Source of the DNA: Deinococcus taeanensis
GTDB lineage: Bacteria > Deinococcota > Deinococci > Deinococcales > Deinococcaceae
Assembly: GCF_020229735.1 (NCBI RefSeq)
Contig: NZ_CP083455.1
Span: 1,887,001 to 1,951,000, forward strand
Length of the DNA stretch: 64,000 nucleotides
Reading direction: 5' to 3'
Below the pieces are notes generated by a model, which was not told the origin of the DNA, did not search any database, and worked only from the letters and a program-made list of their open reading frames with translations. The position numbers and the translations under genes were made by a program. Of the stretch, positions 1-8,393 are shown one piece after another (position 1 is the stretch's first letter; each line of letters starts with the position of its first letter).

Positions 1-90
1 CCTGCACCACGCAGGCAGGCCGCTTCCCGCGCGCCCGGCCTGCCCCGCGCCATCTTGATTCTGCGCTCGCAACATCACGCGGATCGGAGG

Positions 91-96
91 TATGCT
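91..96 (+). promoter_or_regulatory. -10 element, probable leaderless promoter
   Basis: TATGCT fits TANNNT and ends six bases before the ATG at 103, so transcription would begin at or next to the start codon. No convincing -35 is visible. Confidence 0.5.
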
Positions 97-102
97 GACC
101 GG

Positions 103-825
103 ATGCTGGGCGTCGAGAACCTCACAGTGAAATACGGCGCGCAGACCGCGCTGGACCGGGCCAGCGTGCGCTTCGAGGCCGGGTCGTTCAGCGCCATCAT
201 CGGCCCGAACGGCGCCGGCAAGAGCACCCTCCTGAAAACCCTGGTGGGACTGCTGCCCGACCCTGACGGCGCCGTTCACTTCGATCCGGGGCACACCGCG
301 CGCAGCTGCATCAGTTACGTGCCGCAGCAGCAGACCCTGGACTGGGGTTTTCCCGTCACCGTCTGGGACGTTGCCATGATGGGCCGCACCGGACGCCTGG
401 GCTGGCTGCGCTGGCCCAGGCGCAAGGACCGGCAGATCGTGGAGGGCGCCCTGCAGGAAACCGGGGTGTACGACCTGCGGCACCGGCACATCGGAGCGCT
501 GTCCGGCGGGCAACGGCAGCGGGTCCTGCTGGCGCGCATGCTGGCCCGTCAGGGCCACCTGCTGCTGCTGGATGAACCGCTGACCGGCGTGGACGCCGCC
601 ACGCAGGAAACCCTGATGGGGCTGCTGCGTGCCCAGGCTGACAAGGGCCGCGCCGTCGTGATGGTCACGCACGACCTGGAGCAGGCGCGGCGCTGGTGTG
701 ATCACCTGGTGCTCGTGAACCGCCGCGTGATCGCAGACGGCACGCCCGACGAGGTGTACACCCCGCACAACATCGAGGCGACGTTCAGCACCAGTTTCCT
801 GGGGCACACCCACGCCGAGGCGTGA
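103..825 (+). CDS. Metal ABC transporter ATP-binding protein (Mn/Zn type)
   Basis: This 240-residue cytoplasmic ATPase should power import of Mn2+ or Zn2+ with the permease that follows at 874. Visible motifs are Walker [10 protein letters not shown] near residue 34, a Q-loop region with VPQQQTLDW, the signature LSGGQRQRV near 134, Walker B LLLLDEP and a switch histidine in MVTHDLEQA. The open frame extends upstream to 55, but ATG 103 gives the normal family N-terminus and has a -10 six bases before it. The solute-binding protein is not in the window and may lie just upstream. Metal specificity cannot be read from this subunit; manganese import is prominent in Deinococcus, so Mn is plausible. 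Confidence 0.88.
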   Translation: MLGVENLTVKYGAQTALDRASVRFEAGSFSAIIGPNGAGKSTLLKTLVGLLPDPDGAVHFDPGHTARSCISYVPQQQTLDWGFPVTVWDVAMMGRTGRLGWLRWPRRKDRQIVEGALQETGVYDLRHRHIGALSGGQRQRVLLARMLARQGHLLLLDEPLTGVDAATQETLMGLLRAQADKGRAVVMVTHDLEQARRWCDHLVLVNRRVIADGTPDEVYTPHNIEATFSTSFLGHTHAEA

Positions 826-873
826 CCCCACCTTCCTCCCCGGCCCCCCACCTGTGTTTTCCTGAGGCGTCCC

Positions 874-1683
<810 letters not shown>

Positions 1684-1708
1684 CGCGCGTCAGGCGGGCT
1701 GAGGCCAG

Positions 1709-1736
1709 AGGTCCTGCGGGGCACCAGAGGACCTTT
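1709..1736 (+). terminator. Hairpin terminator after the metal permease
   Basis: Arms AGGTCCT (1709-1715) and AGGACCT (1728-1734) pair perfectly over a 12-base loop and run into a short T stretch. Placed 25 bases after the permease stop. Confidence 0.6.
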
Positions 1737-1938
1737 CCCCGTCCTCGGCCACCTGGCGTATTCCGCGGGGCCCGGCCGGAATGCTACGGTGCCCCTGACC
1801 GCCGGAAGAACTGCGCGGGTCTGGCCCTCCGTTCATTCAAAGGATCCGTTTCGCCTTGCGTCTGTAACCCCTGACCACTGAGTTTCAAGCGGCCGCCCGC
1901 GGTGCGGGCCGGCTCTTTCCTGTCAGGGGGAACAACTG

Positions 1939-3537
1939 ATGCTGATGTTGAGTGGGGTCGCGCGCGCGTTCGCGGACCGGACAGTCTTTGCAGGGGTGGA
2001 ACTCACGCTGGGCGCCGGCGACCGGCTGGCGCTGGTGGGCGAGAACGGAAGTGGAAAAAGTACGCTGCTGCGCGTGATGGCGGGTCTGGACGCCCCGGAT
2101 GCGGGCGTGGTGACCCGTGCGGGGCGCGTGGCCCTGCTGGCGCAGGCGCAGGCCCTGCGGGGCTCGGTGCTGGAGGCGGTCATGCCGCCTGCGCTCACTG
2201 CCGCGCAGGTGGCGTTCGACGCGGCGTCCGCCGGGCTGGCCGCCGGGACGGACGCCGCGCTGCTGGCCTTCGCAGAGGCAGAGGAACAGTACCGCCTGAT
2301 GGGCGGGTATGACTTCGCGGCGCGGGCCGCGGCGGTCCTGTCTGGTCTGGCCCTGAATCCAGCGGCTCGTGCGGACCGGCTGTCGGGTGGGCAGGCGCGG
2401 CGGGCGCTGCTGGCGGCACTGCTGCTTGCTCCGGCGCAGGTGTATCTGCTTGACGAACCGACCAACCACCTGGATGCAGAGGGCGCCGCGTGGCTTGAAG
2501 GGTGGATCCGGGCGTCCGGCGCGGCATTCGTGCTGGCCAGTCATGACCGGGCGTTCCTGGACGCCGTGGCGACCGGCGTGGCGGAGCTGGAGCGCGGCAC
2601 CCTGAGCGTGTATCCCGGGAACTACTCGGAGGCGATGGCATTGAAAGCCACGCTGCGGGAAGTGCAGGCGCGGGATTTCGAGGCGTACCGCCGCCGGCGC
2701 TCGGCGCTGAATGAGGAGCGGCGGCGCCTGAACAGCAGAGGGGCGGTGGAGGAGAACCGGGCCCGCGCGCGGGACAACGACAAGTTTCTGTCCAGCCACA
2801 AGGCCGGGCGGGCGCAGGTGCTGTTCTCGAACCGGGCGCGGGCCATGGGCCGGCAGATTGAGCGGCTTGATGAGCAGGCGCCGGACCGCCCGTTCCGGGA
2901 CGCGCGGTCGCTGCGCCTGACGTTGCCGCCGGTGCCGCCCGGTCCCCTGGAAGTCCTCACCGTCCGTGGCCTGGGCGTGGCGCGCTCGGGCAGGGCCGTG
3001 CTGTCGGACGTGTGCCTGCACGTGCGGCGTGGGGACCGTGCGGCACTGACCGGCCCGAACGGCGCCGGCAAGAGCACCCTGCTGCGCGCCCTCTGCGGCG
3101 ACCTGCCCCACACCGGGCAGGTGACCTGGGGCGCCGGGCTGAGCGTGACGTTCACCGGGCAGCATGGGGAGGAACTGACCGGGCTGCGCACGGTGGGAGA
3201 CGCCCTGCTGGACGCCAACGGGCGGCTTTCCCCGCACCAGTTGCACGAGGTGGCCGCGGCGCTGGAGGTTCCGGGGGGACCAGACTTTCCGGTGGCGGAC
3301 CTGTCGGGCGGCCAGCGGACCCGCCTGAGCCTGGCGCGCCTGAGTGTGACGCGCTCGCAGGTGCTGCTGCTGGATGAACCCACCAATCACCTGGACGTGC
3401 GGGCGATTGAGGCGCTGGATGCGTTGCTGCTGGCGTTCCCGGGGACGGTGCTGCTGGCCAGCCACGACCGCGCCCTGGTGGAGCGCGTCGCCACGCGGCG
3501 CTGGGCGGTCGGGGAGGGCCGCGTCACGCCAGGCTGA
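1939..3537 (+). CDS. ABC-F family ATP-binding protein
   Basis: A 532-residue soluble protein with two ABC ATPase domains and no membrane segment, the layout of ABC-F proteins that act on the ribosome as translation factors or antibiotic-protection proteins. Domain 1 has Walker A GENGSGKST near residue 35, signature LSGGQARRA and LLDEPTNHLD. An Arg/Glu-rich linker follows, with EVQARDFEAYRRRRSALNEE near 240. Domain 2 has GPNGAGKST near 373, LSGGQRTRL and a second LLLDEPTNHLD. The start ATG 1939 follows the purine-rich AGGGGGAA; ATG 1945 is an alternative. Single-gene unit closed by a strong terminator. The exact subfamily is not determined. Confidence 0.87.
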   Translation: MLMLSGVARAFADRTVFAGVELTLGAGDRLALVGENGSGKSTLLRVMAGLDAPDAGVVTRAGRVALLAQAQALRGSVLEAVMPPALTAAQVAFDAASAGLAAGTDAALLAFAEAEEQYRLMGGYDFAARAAAVLSGLALNPAARADRLSGGQARRALLAALLLAPAQVYLLDEPTNHLDAEGAAWLEGWIRASGAAFVLASHDRAFLDAVATGVAELERGTLSVYPGNYSEAMALKATLREVQARDFEAYRRRRSALNEERRRLNSRGAVEENRARARDNDKFLSSHKAGRAQVLFSNRARAMGRQIERLDEQAPDRPFRDARSLRLTLPPVPPGPLEVLTVRGLGVARSGRAVLSDVCLHVRRGDRAALTGPNGAGKSTLLRALCGDLPHTGQVTWGAGLSVTFTGQHGEELTGLRTVGDALLDANGRLSPHQLHEVAAALEVPGGPDFPVADLSGGQRTRLSLARLSVTRSQVLLLDEPTNHLDVRAIEALDALLLAFPGTVLLASHDRALVERVATRRWAVGEGRVTPG

Positions 3538-3569
3538 AGGGGAGGCTGCGTGCGCGGGCCTCCCCTTTT
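3537..3569. terminator. Terminator between the ABC-F gene and the convergent nucleotidase gene
   Basis: Arms AAGGGGAGGC (3537-3546) and GCCTCCCCTT (3558-3567) pair perfectly; TT follows on the plus strand. It starts inside the ABC-F stop codon and could serve both convergent genes. Confidence 0.8.
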
Positions 3570-3592
3570 CGCTGCCTGGGTGCGGTGGAGGC

Positions 3593-5281
3593 TCAGTTCA
3601 GCCGGGTAATCCGGTTCAGAGGCTCGGGCGTCACAGCGGCGGCCTTCAGGTAGGTCTGGAAGGCGTCGAGGTCCACGTTGCCGCCAAGGCGGCTGGTGCC
3701 CTGCGCGAACACCGTGAAGCCGTCGCCACCGTCGGCCAGGAAGTTGTTCATGGTGACGCGGTAGCTGGCGCTCGGGTCGAGCGGCTGACCGTTCAGCTTG
3801 ACGTCACTGACCTTCTCACCTTTGGGTTTGCTGTTGTCCCAGGTGTAGGTGAAGCCGCGGCTGACCTGCAGGATGCGGTTCTGTCCGGCGCCGGGGTTGT
3901 CGAACTGCTGCTCGAGCGCGGCCTTGATCTGCGCGCCGGTGAGGGTGATGACCATCATCACGTTCCCGAAGGGCTGCACGGTGAACACGTCGCCGTAGGT
4001 CACGGTTTTGCCGGCGTTGGGGACGTTCACGGGCAGGTCGGCGCGGATGCCGCCGGGGTTCATGAAGGCGATCACGGCGCCGCCCTTGTCGGCGGGCGCG
4101 GCGGCCGCGAGCTGGCTGTCGGCGATCACGTCGCCAAGCTGACTTTCGCCGGCGGCGTTGGCGGTGCGGGTGATCTGCTCGACGCCCAGGGTGGCGACGA
4201 CCTGCTTGCTCAGCGGGTCGGTGAGTTCCCTGGCTTTGGTGACCAGGGCGGTCAGGGCGGGGTCTTTGGCCTGTTTGGCCGCGTCCACGACGACGTTGCT
4301 GGCCTTGACGCTCAGCAGGCGGTGCAGGCGCGTGTCGACCTGCAGGTCGAGGCGCTGGAGGAGGTGCCCGTACGAGTCGCCCTGAATCACCACGCGGGGC
4401 CGGCCGGCGGGGTCAGGCACGACGCAGTTGTAGCCGCGGTGGGTGTGGCCGGTCATGATTGCGCCGATGGACGGGTCGAGGCTCTGGGCGATCTTGACGA
4501 TGTCGCCGGTGAGGGTTTTGCAGTCAACGACGTCGAAGGCTTCCTTGCTGGTGCCGCCCTGGTGAACGAGGGCGATGATCGCGTCGGGCCGCTGGCGTTT
4601 GATGTCGGGCAGGACGCGGTTGATGCTCTCGACTTCATCCGCGAAGCGCAGGCCGGCAACGCCGCTGGGCGTGACGACCGTGGGGGTGTCCTTCAGGACG
4701 GCGCCCACGAACGCGATGCGGGCCGGGCCGACCTTCACGATCTTGTAGGCGGGCAGGATGGGCTGGCCGGTCTTCTCGTCGAGGACGTTGGCGGCGATGT
4801 ACGGGAAGCTGGCGCCGGCGAAGGTGGGGTTGAACTTGCAGGCGCGTTCAGGGGCGTTGCTGTCGCAGCCGCCTTTCTGGTAGCGCATGAGTTCGGTCAC
4901 CCCGTTGTCGAACTCGTGGTTGCCGACGACGTTCACGGCCATGCCCAGCTGATTCAGGGCGTTGATGGTGGGTTCGTCGCGCAGCAGGGCGCTGACGAGG
5001 GGGCTGGCACCGGTCATGTCGCCCACGCCCACGAACACGGTGTTGGGGTTGGCGCGCCGGGCGTCGGCGAGGACGCCGCCGATCGTGTCGATGCCCCCGG
5101 CCTGTACGGTCAGGGTCTTGGTGCGGTCGGCGGGGTCAGGCACGCGGAAGCTGGTGGGCAGCAGGTTGCCGTGGAAGTCGTTCACGCCGATGACGGTGAC
5201 GTCGGCGGTGGAGGGCCCCAGGAGCGTGGCGCAGCTGCTCAGGCTCAGCGCGGCGCCGACCAGAAGGAGGTTCTTTTTCAT
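3593..5281 (-). CDS. Lipoprotein 5'-nucleotidase / UDP-sugar hydrolase family (copy 1)
   Basis: A 562-residue exported metallophosphoesterase that probably dephosphorylates external nucleotides. The N-terminus MKKNLLLVGAALSLSSCA is a lipoprotein signal with a lipobox ending at Cys17. The calcineurin-like domain shows NDFHGN near residue 35, GNHEFDNG and TGHTHRGYN, the metal-binding blocks of the family. The C-terminal 5'-nucleotidase domain contains [10 protein letters not shown] and the late block NNFLADGGDGF. Two paired cysteines occur in an insertion, CDSNAPERACKF. It is a paralogue of the gene at 23834-25564, with the same order of motifs. Start fixed by the signal peptide. Confidence 0.88.
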   Translation of the reverse strand: MKKNLLLVGAALSLSSCATLLGPSTADVTVIGVNDFHGNLLPTSFRVPDPADRTKTLTVQAGGIDTIGGVLADARRANPNTVFVGVGDMTGASPLVSALLRDEPTINALNQLGMAVNVVGNHEFDNGVTELMRYQKGGCDSNAPERACKFNPTFAGASFPYIAANVLDEKTGQPILPAYKIVKVGPARIAFVGAVLKDTPTVVTPSGVAGLRFADEVESINRVLPDIKRQRPDAIIALVHQGGTSKEAFDVVDCKTLTGDIVKIAQSLDPSIGAIMTGHTHRGYNCVVPDPAGRPRVVIQGDSYGHLLQRLDLQVDTRLHRLLSVKASNVVVDAAKQAKDPALTALVTKARELTDPLSKQVVATLGVEQITRTANAAGESQLGDVIADSQLAAAAPADKGGAVIAFMNPGGIRADLPVNVPNAGKTVTYGDVFTVQPFGNVMMVITLTGAQIKAALEQQFDNPGAGQNRILQVSRGFTYTWDNSKPKGEKVSDVKLNGQPLDPSASYRVTMNNFLADGGDGFTVFAQGTSRLGGNVDLDAFQTYLKAAAVTPEPLNRITRLN

Positions 5282-5290
5282 GCGGTGTCC

Positions 5291-5296
5291 ATTCTA
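5291..5296 (-). promoter_or_regulatory. -10 element for nucleotidase copy 1
   Basis: On the minus strand TAGAAT lies nine bases before the ATG at 5281. The paralogue at 25564 has the same hexamer at 11 bases. Confidence 0.5.
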
Positions 5297-5362
5297 AGGG
5301 GAGCGCTGCGTGGAGAGAATCAGCCGGCTCAGCACTGGGCGCAACCTTTTGAAATGGTGAAA

Positions 5363-5382
5363 CCGCCCCCGGGTGGGGGCGG
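5363..5382 (-). terminator. Terminator after the nitroreductase gene
   Basis: CCGCCCCC (5363-5370) and GGGGGCGG (5375-5382) form an eight-pair stem with a four-base loop. On the minus strand it is followed by TTTC. It lies 26 bases past the nitroreductase stop. Confidence 0.7.
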
Positions 5383-5407
5383 CGTCTGGCTCCGTGCGCA
5401 GTGAAGG

Positions 5408-6028
5408 TCAGTAGAACTTGGTGAGGCGCTCGACGCTGTGGCGGTGGTGGGGGAAGCCGTCCTCGGCGCGCTTGCCGAGGGGGAGCAGCCCGGCGAACTG
5501 GACGTGCTCGGGCAGGCCGAGGATCTCGCGGACCTTGGCGGGGTCGAAGCCGAGCATGGGCACGGTGTCGTAGCCGAGGCCGCGGGCGGCGACCATCAGG
5601 AAGCCGAAGGCGATGTTCGCCTGGCTGAGGCCCCACTGGCCGCGCTGGGCGACGGGCTGGGCGCCGAAGACGTTGTCGAAGGTGCTGCGCTGGCCGGTGC
5701 GGCCCTGCTCGCCCATGCCGGGGTGGGCGGTGTCCTCGACGGTGGCGAGGGTGTCTTCCATGTCGCTGTACACCACGATCACGGCGGGGGCGTTGGTGAC
5801 CTGACCCTGGCCGTATGCGGCGGCCTGAAGCTGCTCTTTCACTTCGGGGCTCTGCACGACGGCGAAGCGCCAGGACTGGGCGTTCCAGGCGCTGGGGGCC
5901 AGGCTGGCGAGGCGCAGGATTTCGTGCAGGTCGTCCTGATTCAGGGGCTCCTGGACGAATTTGCGGATGCTGCGGCGGGTTTCGATGGCTTCTTTGACGT
6001 TCAGGGTCCGGGAGAGCGTTGCAGTCAT
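5408..6028 (-). CDS. Nitroreductase family protein (FMN-dependent)
   Basis: A 206-residue cytoplasmic flavoprotein of the nitroreductase superfamily, which uses NAD(P)H and FMN to reduce nitro compounds, quinones or similar electrophiles. The FMN-binding block ETRRSIRKF is near residue 16, and [16 protein letters not shown] near 51 is the usual second block. The C-terminal part has [19 protein letters not shown], typical of this family. It is transcribed away from the HxlR regulator at 6116, a common arrangement in which HxlR controls the enzyme and is released by electrophiles. The start is supported by a consensus promoter ending six bases upstream. The substrate is unknown. Confidence 0.88.
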   Translation of the reverse strand: MTATLSRTLNVKEAIETRRSIRKFVQEPLNQDDLHEILRLASLAPSAWNAQSWRFAVVQSPEVKEQLQAAAYGQGQVTNAPAVIVVYSDMEDTLATVEDTAHPGMGEQGRTGQRSTFDNVFGAQPVAQRGQWGLSQANIAFGFLMVAARGLGYDTVPMLGFDPAKVREILGLPEHVQFAGLLPLGKRAEDGFPHHRHSVERLTKFY

Positions 6029-6034
6029 GGAGAA

Positions 6035-6063
6035 ATACTATCTCCAGTGCTTTAAAATGTCAA
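6035..6063 (-). promoter_or_regulatory. Consensus sigma-70 promoter of the nitroreductase gene
   Basis: On the minus strand TTGACA (6063 to 6058), a 17-base spacer and TAGTAT (6040 to 6035) end six bases before the ATG at 6028. This is close to perfect consensus and implies a leaderless or nearly leaderless mRNA. It is probably the target of the divergent HxlR regulator. Confidence 0.8.
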
Positions 6064-6103
6064 GTGATGTGAGTTTCGTCATGATCTGGTCCGTCGCGCA
6101 GTG

Positions 6104-6109
6104 TAGACT
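6104..6109 (+). promoter_or_regulatory. -10 element of the HxlR gene
   Basis: TAGACT ends six bases before ATG 6116. The -35 region is weak, unlike the divergent nitroreductase promoter. Confidence 0.5.
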
Positions 6110-6115
6110 TTCCGC

Positions 6116-6481
6116 ATGAGTACTGAACACACTGGTTTCTGCCCGGTTTACCGGGCCATCGGGGTGTTGCAGGAGAAATGGGTGCTGCACATCGTCCGCG
6201 CCCTGCTGAACGGCGAGAAAGGTTTCAATGAGCTGGCCCGCGCCGTCGGCGGCTGCAACAGCGCCACCCTCACGCAGCGGCTCGAGCACCTGGAACAGCT
6301 TCAGCTGATTCACAAGCGCACCGAAGACAGCCACGGCAAACTCGCCCGCAGCGTCTACAGCCTCACCCCCGCCGGCCTGGAACTCCAGAGCGTCATTGAC
6401 GCCATCGGCAGCTGGGCCCAGTCCCACCTGCACGGCCCCGACGCCCCGGCCGCCGCCGCTGCCCTCACCACCCCCTGCTGA
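6116..6481 (+). CDS. HxlR-family winged-helix transcriptional regulator
   Basis: A 121-residue DNA-binding protein. The hallmark HxlR N-terminus is present: [20 protein letters not shown] near residues 8-27, with the conserved Cys and the Trp of the first helix. The winged-helix segment [17 protein letters not shown] (about 56-72) and the block [10 protein letters not shown] follow. HxlR proteins often sense electrophiles or oxidants through Cys and regulate an adjacent divergent oxidoreductase, here the nitroreductase. The GrpB-like gene starts seven bases after its stop, so the two are probably cotranscribed. Confidence 0.9.
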   Translation: MSTEHTGFCPVYRAIGVLQEKWVLHIVRALLNGEKGFNELARAVGGCNSATLTQRLEHLEQLQLIHKRTEDSHGKLARSVYSLTPAGLELQSVIDAIGSWAQSHLHGPDAPAAAAALTTPC

Positions 6482-6488
6482 CCCCACC

Positions 6489-7064
6489 GTGGCACCCAAA
6501 GCCATTCTCATCGTGCCGCCCGATCCACACTGGGCGGCACGCTTCCTTACCCTGGCCACCCCCATCCGTACCCACCTGCCCGCCGGCGCGCAGCTGCACC
6601 ACATCGGCTCCACCAGCGTGCCCGGGCTGAGCGCCAAAAACGTCATCGACGTGCAGATCGGCCTGCCCGACCTGAGCAGCGCAGCCGCAGTCCTGGTTGT
6701 CCTGGACGCCCTGGGCTACCCACCCCGCCCAGCCGTCACGGCTGATCACCTGCCCCCAGGGCAGACCCTCGACCCGCGCGAATTGGCCAAGGCGTACGCC
6801 GCGCGCCCGCAGGACGTGCACGTTCACATCCGCGAGGTGGGCCGCTTCAACCACCGCTACCCGCTGCTGATGCGGGACTTCCTGCGCGCCGCGCCCCCGG
6901 CGGCCGCTGCGTACGGCGAAGTCAAACGTCAACTGGCCCAGCTGCACCCGCAGGACGCGGAGGCCTACTACGCCGTGAAGGACCCGGTCATGGACCTCAT
7001 CATCGCTGGGGCCGAACAGTGGGCGCGGCGCACCGGCTGGACCCTCCCGGCCAGTGACGCCTGA
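6489..7064 (+). CDS. GrpB/UPF0157 family protein
   Basis: A 191-residue protein of the GrpB family, which has a nucleotidyltransferase-like fold and an uncertain function. The family signature [21 protein letters not shown] lies near residues 36-56, followed by [21 protein letters not shown]. The open frame runs back to 6396, inside the HxlR gene. I place the start at GTG 6489 because it gives the normal N-terminus ([14 protein letters not shown]) and lies seven bases after the regulator stop. Confidence 0.8.
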   Translation: MAPKAILIVPPDPHWAARFLTLATPIRTHLPAGAQLHHIGSTSVPGLSAKNVIDVQIGLPDLSSAAAVLVVLDALGYPPRPAVTADHLPPGQTLDPRELAKAYAARPQDVHVHIREVGRFNHRYPLLMRDFLRAAPPAAAAYGEVKRQLAQLHPQDAEAYYAVKDPVMDLIIAGAEQWARRTGWTLPASDA

Positions 7065-7193
7065 ACGCCCGGCCCATCAGGGCGCGCCCCTGCCGGGGGC
7101 CGAGGATTTCTCACTGCGGCCGGTGACCATGTCTGTCAGCATGAACGGACCTGCTTTTCTCCTTCCGCCTCCCTGCCTGTGCCTGGAGCACCC

Positions 7194-7427
7194 ATGACCG
7201 GATTCCTGCTGTTTCTTGTGCTCCCCACCGTCCTCATCATCGTGGCGCTGCGAATGAAGCCCCTGGTGAACCGTGACGAGCCCGGTGGGGACCCGCTGGG
7301 CGCCACACACGCCGCCGCCGGGATGTTCGGCCCGCACGGCCTGGAGGCCGACCCGGTCAGCGTGCCGGAGGACACCACCAGCGTCCGCTTTGACCTCAGT
7401 CCCCTGCCGGTCCGCGAGCGTGAATGA
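7194..7427 (+). CDS. Small membrane-anchored protein of unknown function
   Basis: A 77-residue protein with one hydrophobic N-terminal helix (residues 3-19, LLFLVLPTVLIIVAL) and a polar tail. No known domain is recognisable. Start ATG 7194 is preceded by GGAGCACCC, a weak ribosome-binding site; an in-frame ATG at 7179 is less likely. Codon use and a clean frame between flanking genes support it modestly. Confidence 0.5.
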   Translation: MTGFLLFLVLPTVLIIVALRMKPLVNRDEPGGDPLGATHAAAGMFGPHGLEADPVSVPEDTTSVRFDLSPLPVRERE

Positions 7428-7457
7428 AACCCGAAGCCGGACGTGCCGAGCGCGCCT

Positions 7458-7463
7458 TACCCT
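7458..7463 (+). promoter_or_regulatory. -10 element, probable leaderless promoter
   Basis: TACCCT ends six bases before ATG 7470. Confidence 0.5.
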
Positions 7464-7469
7464 GAACGG

Positions 7470-8012
7470 ATGAGCGTCAAGGAAAACTTCACGGCCGACG
7501 AGTGGTTCAAGATCATGACCGGTCCCGGCCGGGCCGGCGCGGCGGTAGTCGCCGCAAGCCCCAGCGGCCTGACCGGCCTGGTGGCTGAAGCGCAGGCCAT
7601 CGGGCAGGCTGTCCGGGAGGCCGTGAGCGCCGCCGGCCGCACGCCCCTGCTGGAAGCCATCGCGGCCGACCTGCTGGGCAAAGCCCCGGACCCGCAGGCC
7701 ATGCCCCACCAGGAGCGCGCCCGCAGCATGGACGACGCACGCGAGCAGAGCGTCGAAGGCGTGCGGCAGGCCGCGTGGCTGGTGAGCAGCAAGGCCAGCC
7801 CCGAGGACGCCGCCGCGTACCGCCGCATGCTGCTGGACGTCGCCGAAAAAACCGCGCAGGCCGCAAAGGAAGGCGGGTTCCTTGGCATCGGGGGCGAGCA
7901 GGTGAACGACCGGGAACGCGCCGTGATTGATGAACTGCGCCGCGCGCTTGGCGCCCCAGACAGCACGCCCGGCGAAGCAGCGCCCCTGCCGGACAGCGGC
8001 GAGCGCCCCTGA
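7470..8012 (+). CDS. Conserved hypothetical protein, helical
   Basis: A 180-residue soluble, Ala-rich helical protein. It begins FTADEWFKIMTGPGRAGAAV, then PSGLTGLVAEAQA, a segment rich in charged residues, and the glycine motif GGFLGIGGEQV near residues 134-144 before a disordered acidic and proline-rich tail. I do not recognise a named domain, though the order of EEW-type start, PSG motif and FLGIGG motif looks like a conserved uncharacterised family. The ATG is chosen over the longer frame from 7443 because of the -10 placed six bases upstream. Confidence 0.65.
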   Translation: MSVKENFTADEWFKIMTGPGRAGAAVVAASPSGLTGLVAEAQAIGQAVREAVSAAGRTPLLEAIAADLLGKAPDPQAMPHQERARSMDDAREQSVEGVRQAAWLVSSKASPEDAAAYRRMLLDVAEKTAQAAKEGGFLGIGGEQVNDRERAVIDELRRALGAPDSTPGEAAPLPDSGERP

Positions 8013-8243
8013 CCGGCCCGCGCCGCACCCCCCTTAGGCCTGAGGGACCTGACCATGGCCCTACCGGCGGGCGCGGCGTTCGCCTGGGACCGGGCGCGGT
8101 GCCCACGCCGACGCTCACTGCCTTGCTGACGATGCCCGCCAGCCTGATTGCCCTGCCCACCCTGCTGGTGTGCCCCGCCTGACAGACAGCGCCGTCCGGC
8201 CCAGGCGATCAGGGAGGGGGGGCGGTCGCCCGGTAGGGAACGG
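8013..8243. other. Intergenic region upstream of the purH leader
   Basis: No convincing gene. Two very short ATG frames (starting at 8054 and 8130, 24 and 16 codons) have no ribosome-binding site or coding signal. Nothing else is recognised before the purH promoter. Confidence 0.4.
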
Positions 8244-8249
8244 TACACT
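8244..8249 (+). promoter_or_regulatory. -10 element of purH
   Basis: TACACT places the transcript start near 8256, immediately before the riboswitch aptamer. The -35 is not obvious. Confidence 0.5.
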
Positions 8250-8255
8250 GCAGGT

Positions 8256-8393
8256 ACAGCCGGGAGGCGACTGGCGCCTGAGACGTGGACACACCACGGG
8301 GAAGCCTTCCGGACCTTCCTGATCGCGCGCCTGGGTCGACCCTGCACTGTTCCTCTTGCGGAGCAGTGCCACGGGTCGTGAGCGGAGGTCACA
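8256..8393 (+). promoter_or_regulatory. ZTP (pfl) riboswitch in the purH leader
   Basis: The aptamer is well preserved. P1 is CCGGGAGGC (8260-8268) with GCCTTCCGG (8304-8312), nine pairs with one wobble. Inside it lie the conserved GACTGGCG and the P2 hairpin GTGG (8285-8288)/CCAC (8294-8297), followed by GGGGAAGC. The distal conserved segment CGCCTGGG is at 8328-8335. This RNA class binds ZTP/ZMP and switches on folate and purine genes. The likely expression platform is the hairpin GCACTG (8344-8349)/CAGTGC (8364-8369) ahead of the ribosome-binding site GGAGG (8384-8388); with no T-run, translational control is likelier than attenuation. Confidence 0.88.

Noticed and set aside
3374..5404. 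A 676-codon plus-strand open frame opposite the nucleotidase gene
   Set aside because: It is Gly/Val/Asp/His-rich antisense shadow of a gene with clear lipoprotein and metal motifs. Similar long shadows at 1885-3465(-), 12871-14400, 19581-20927(-), 24230-25603 and 40601-42163(-, beyond 41164) were left out for the same reason.
8054..8180. Two tiny ATG frames before purH as leader peptides
   Set aside because: No ribosome-binding site, upstream of the predicted transcript start, and the riboswitch explains the leader.
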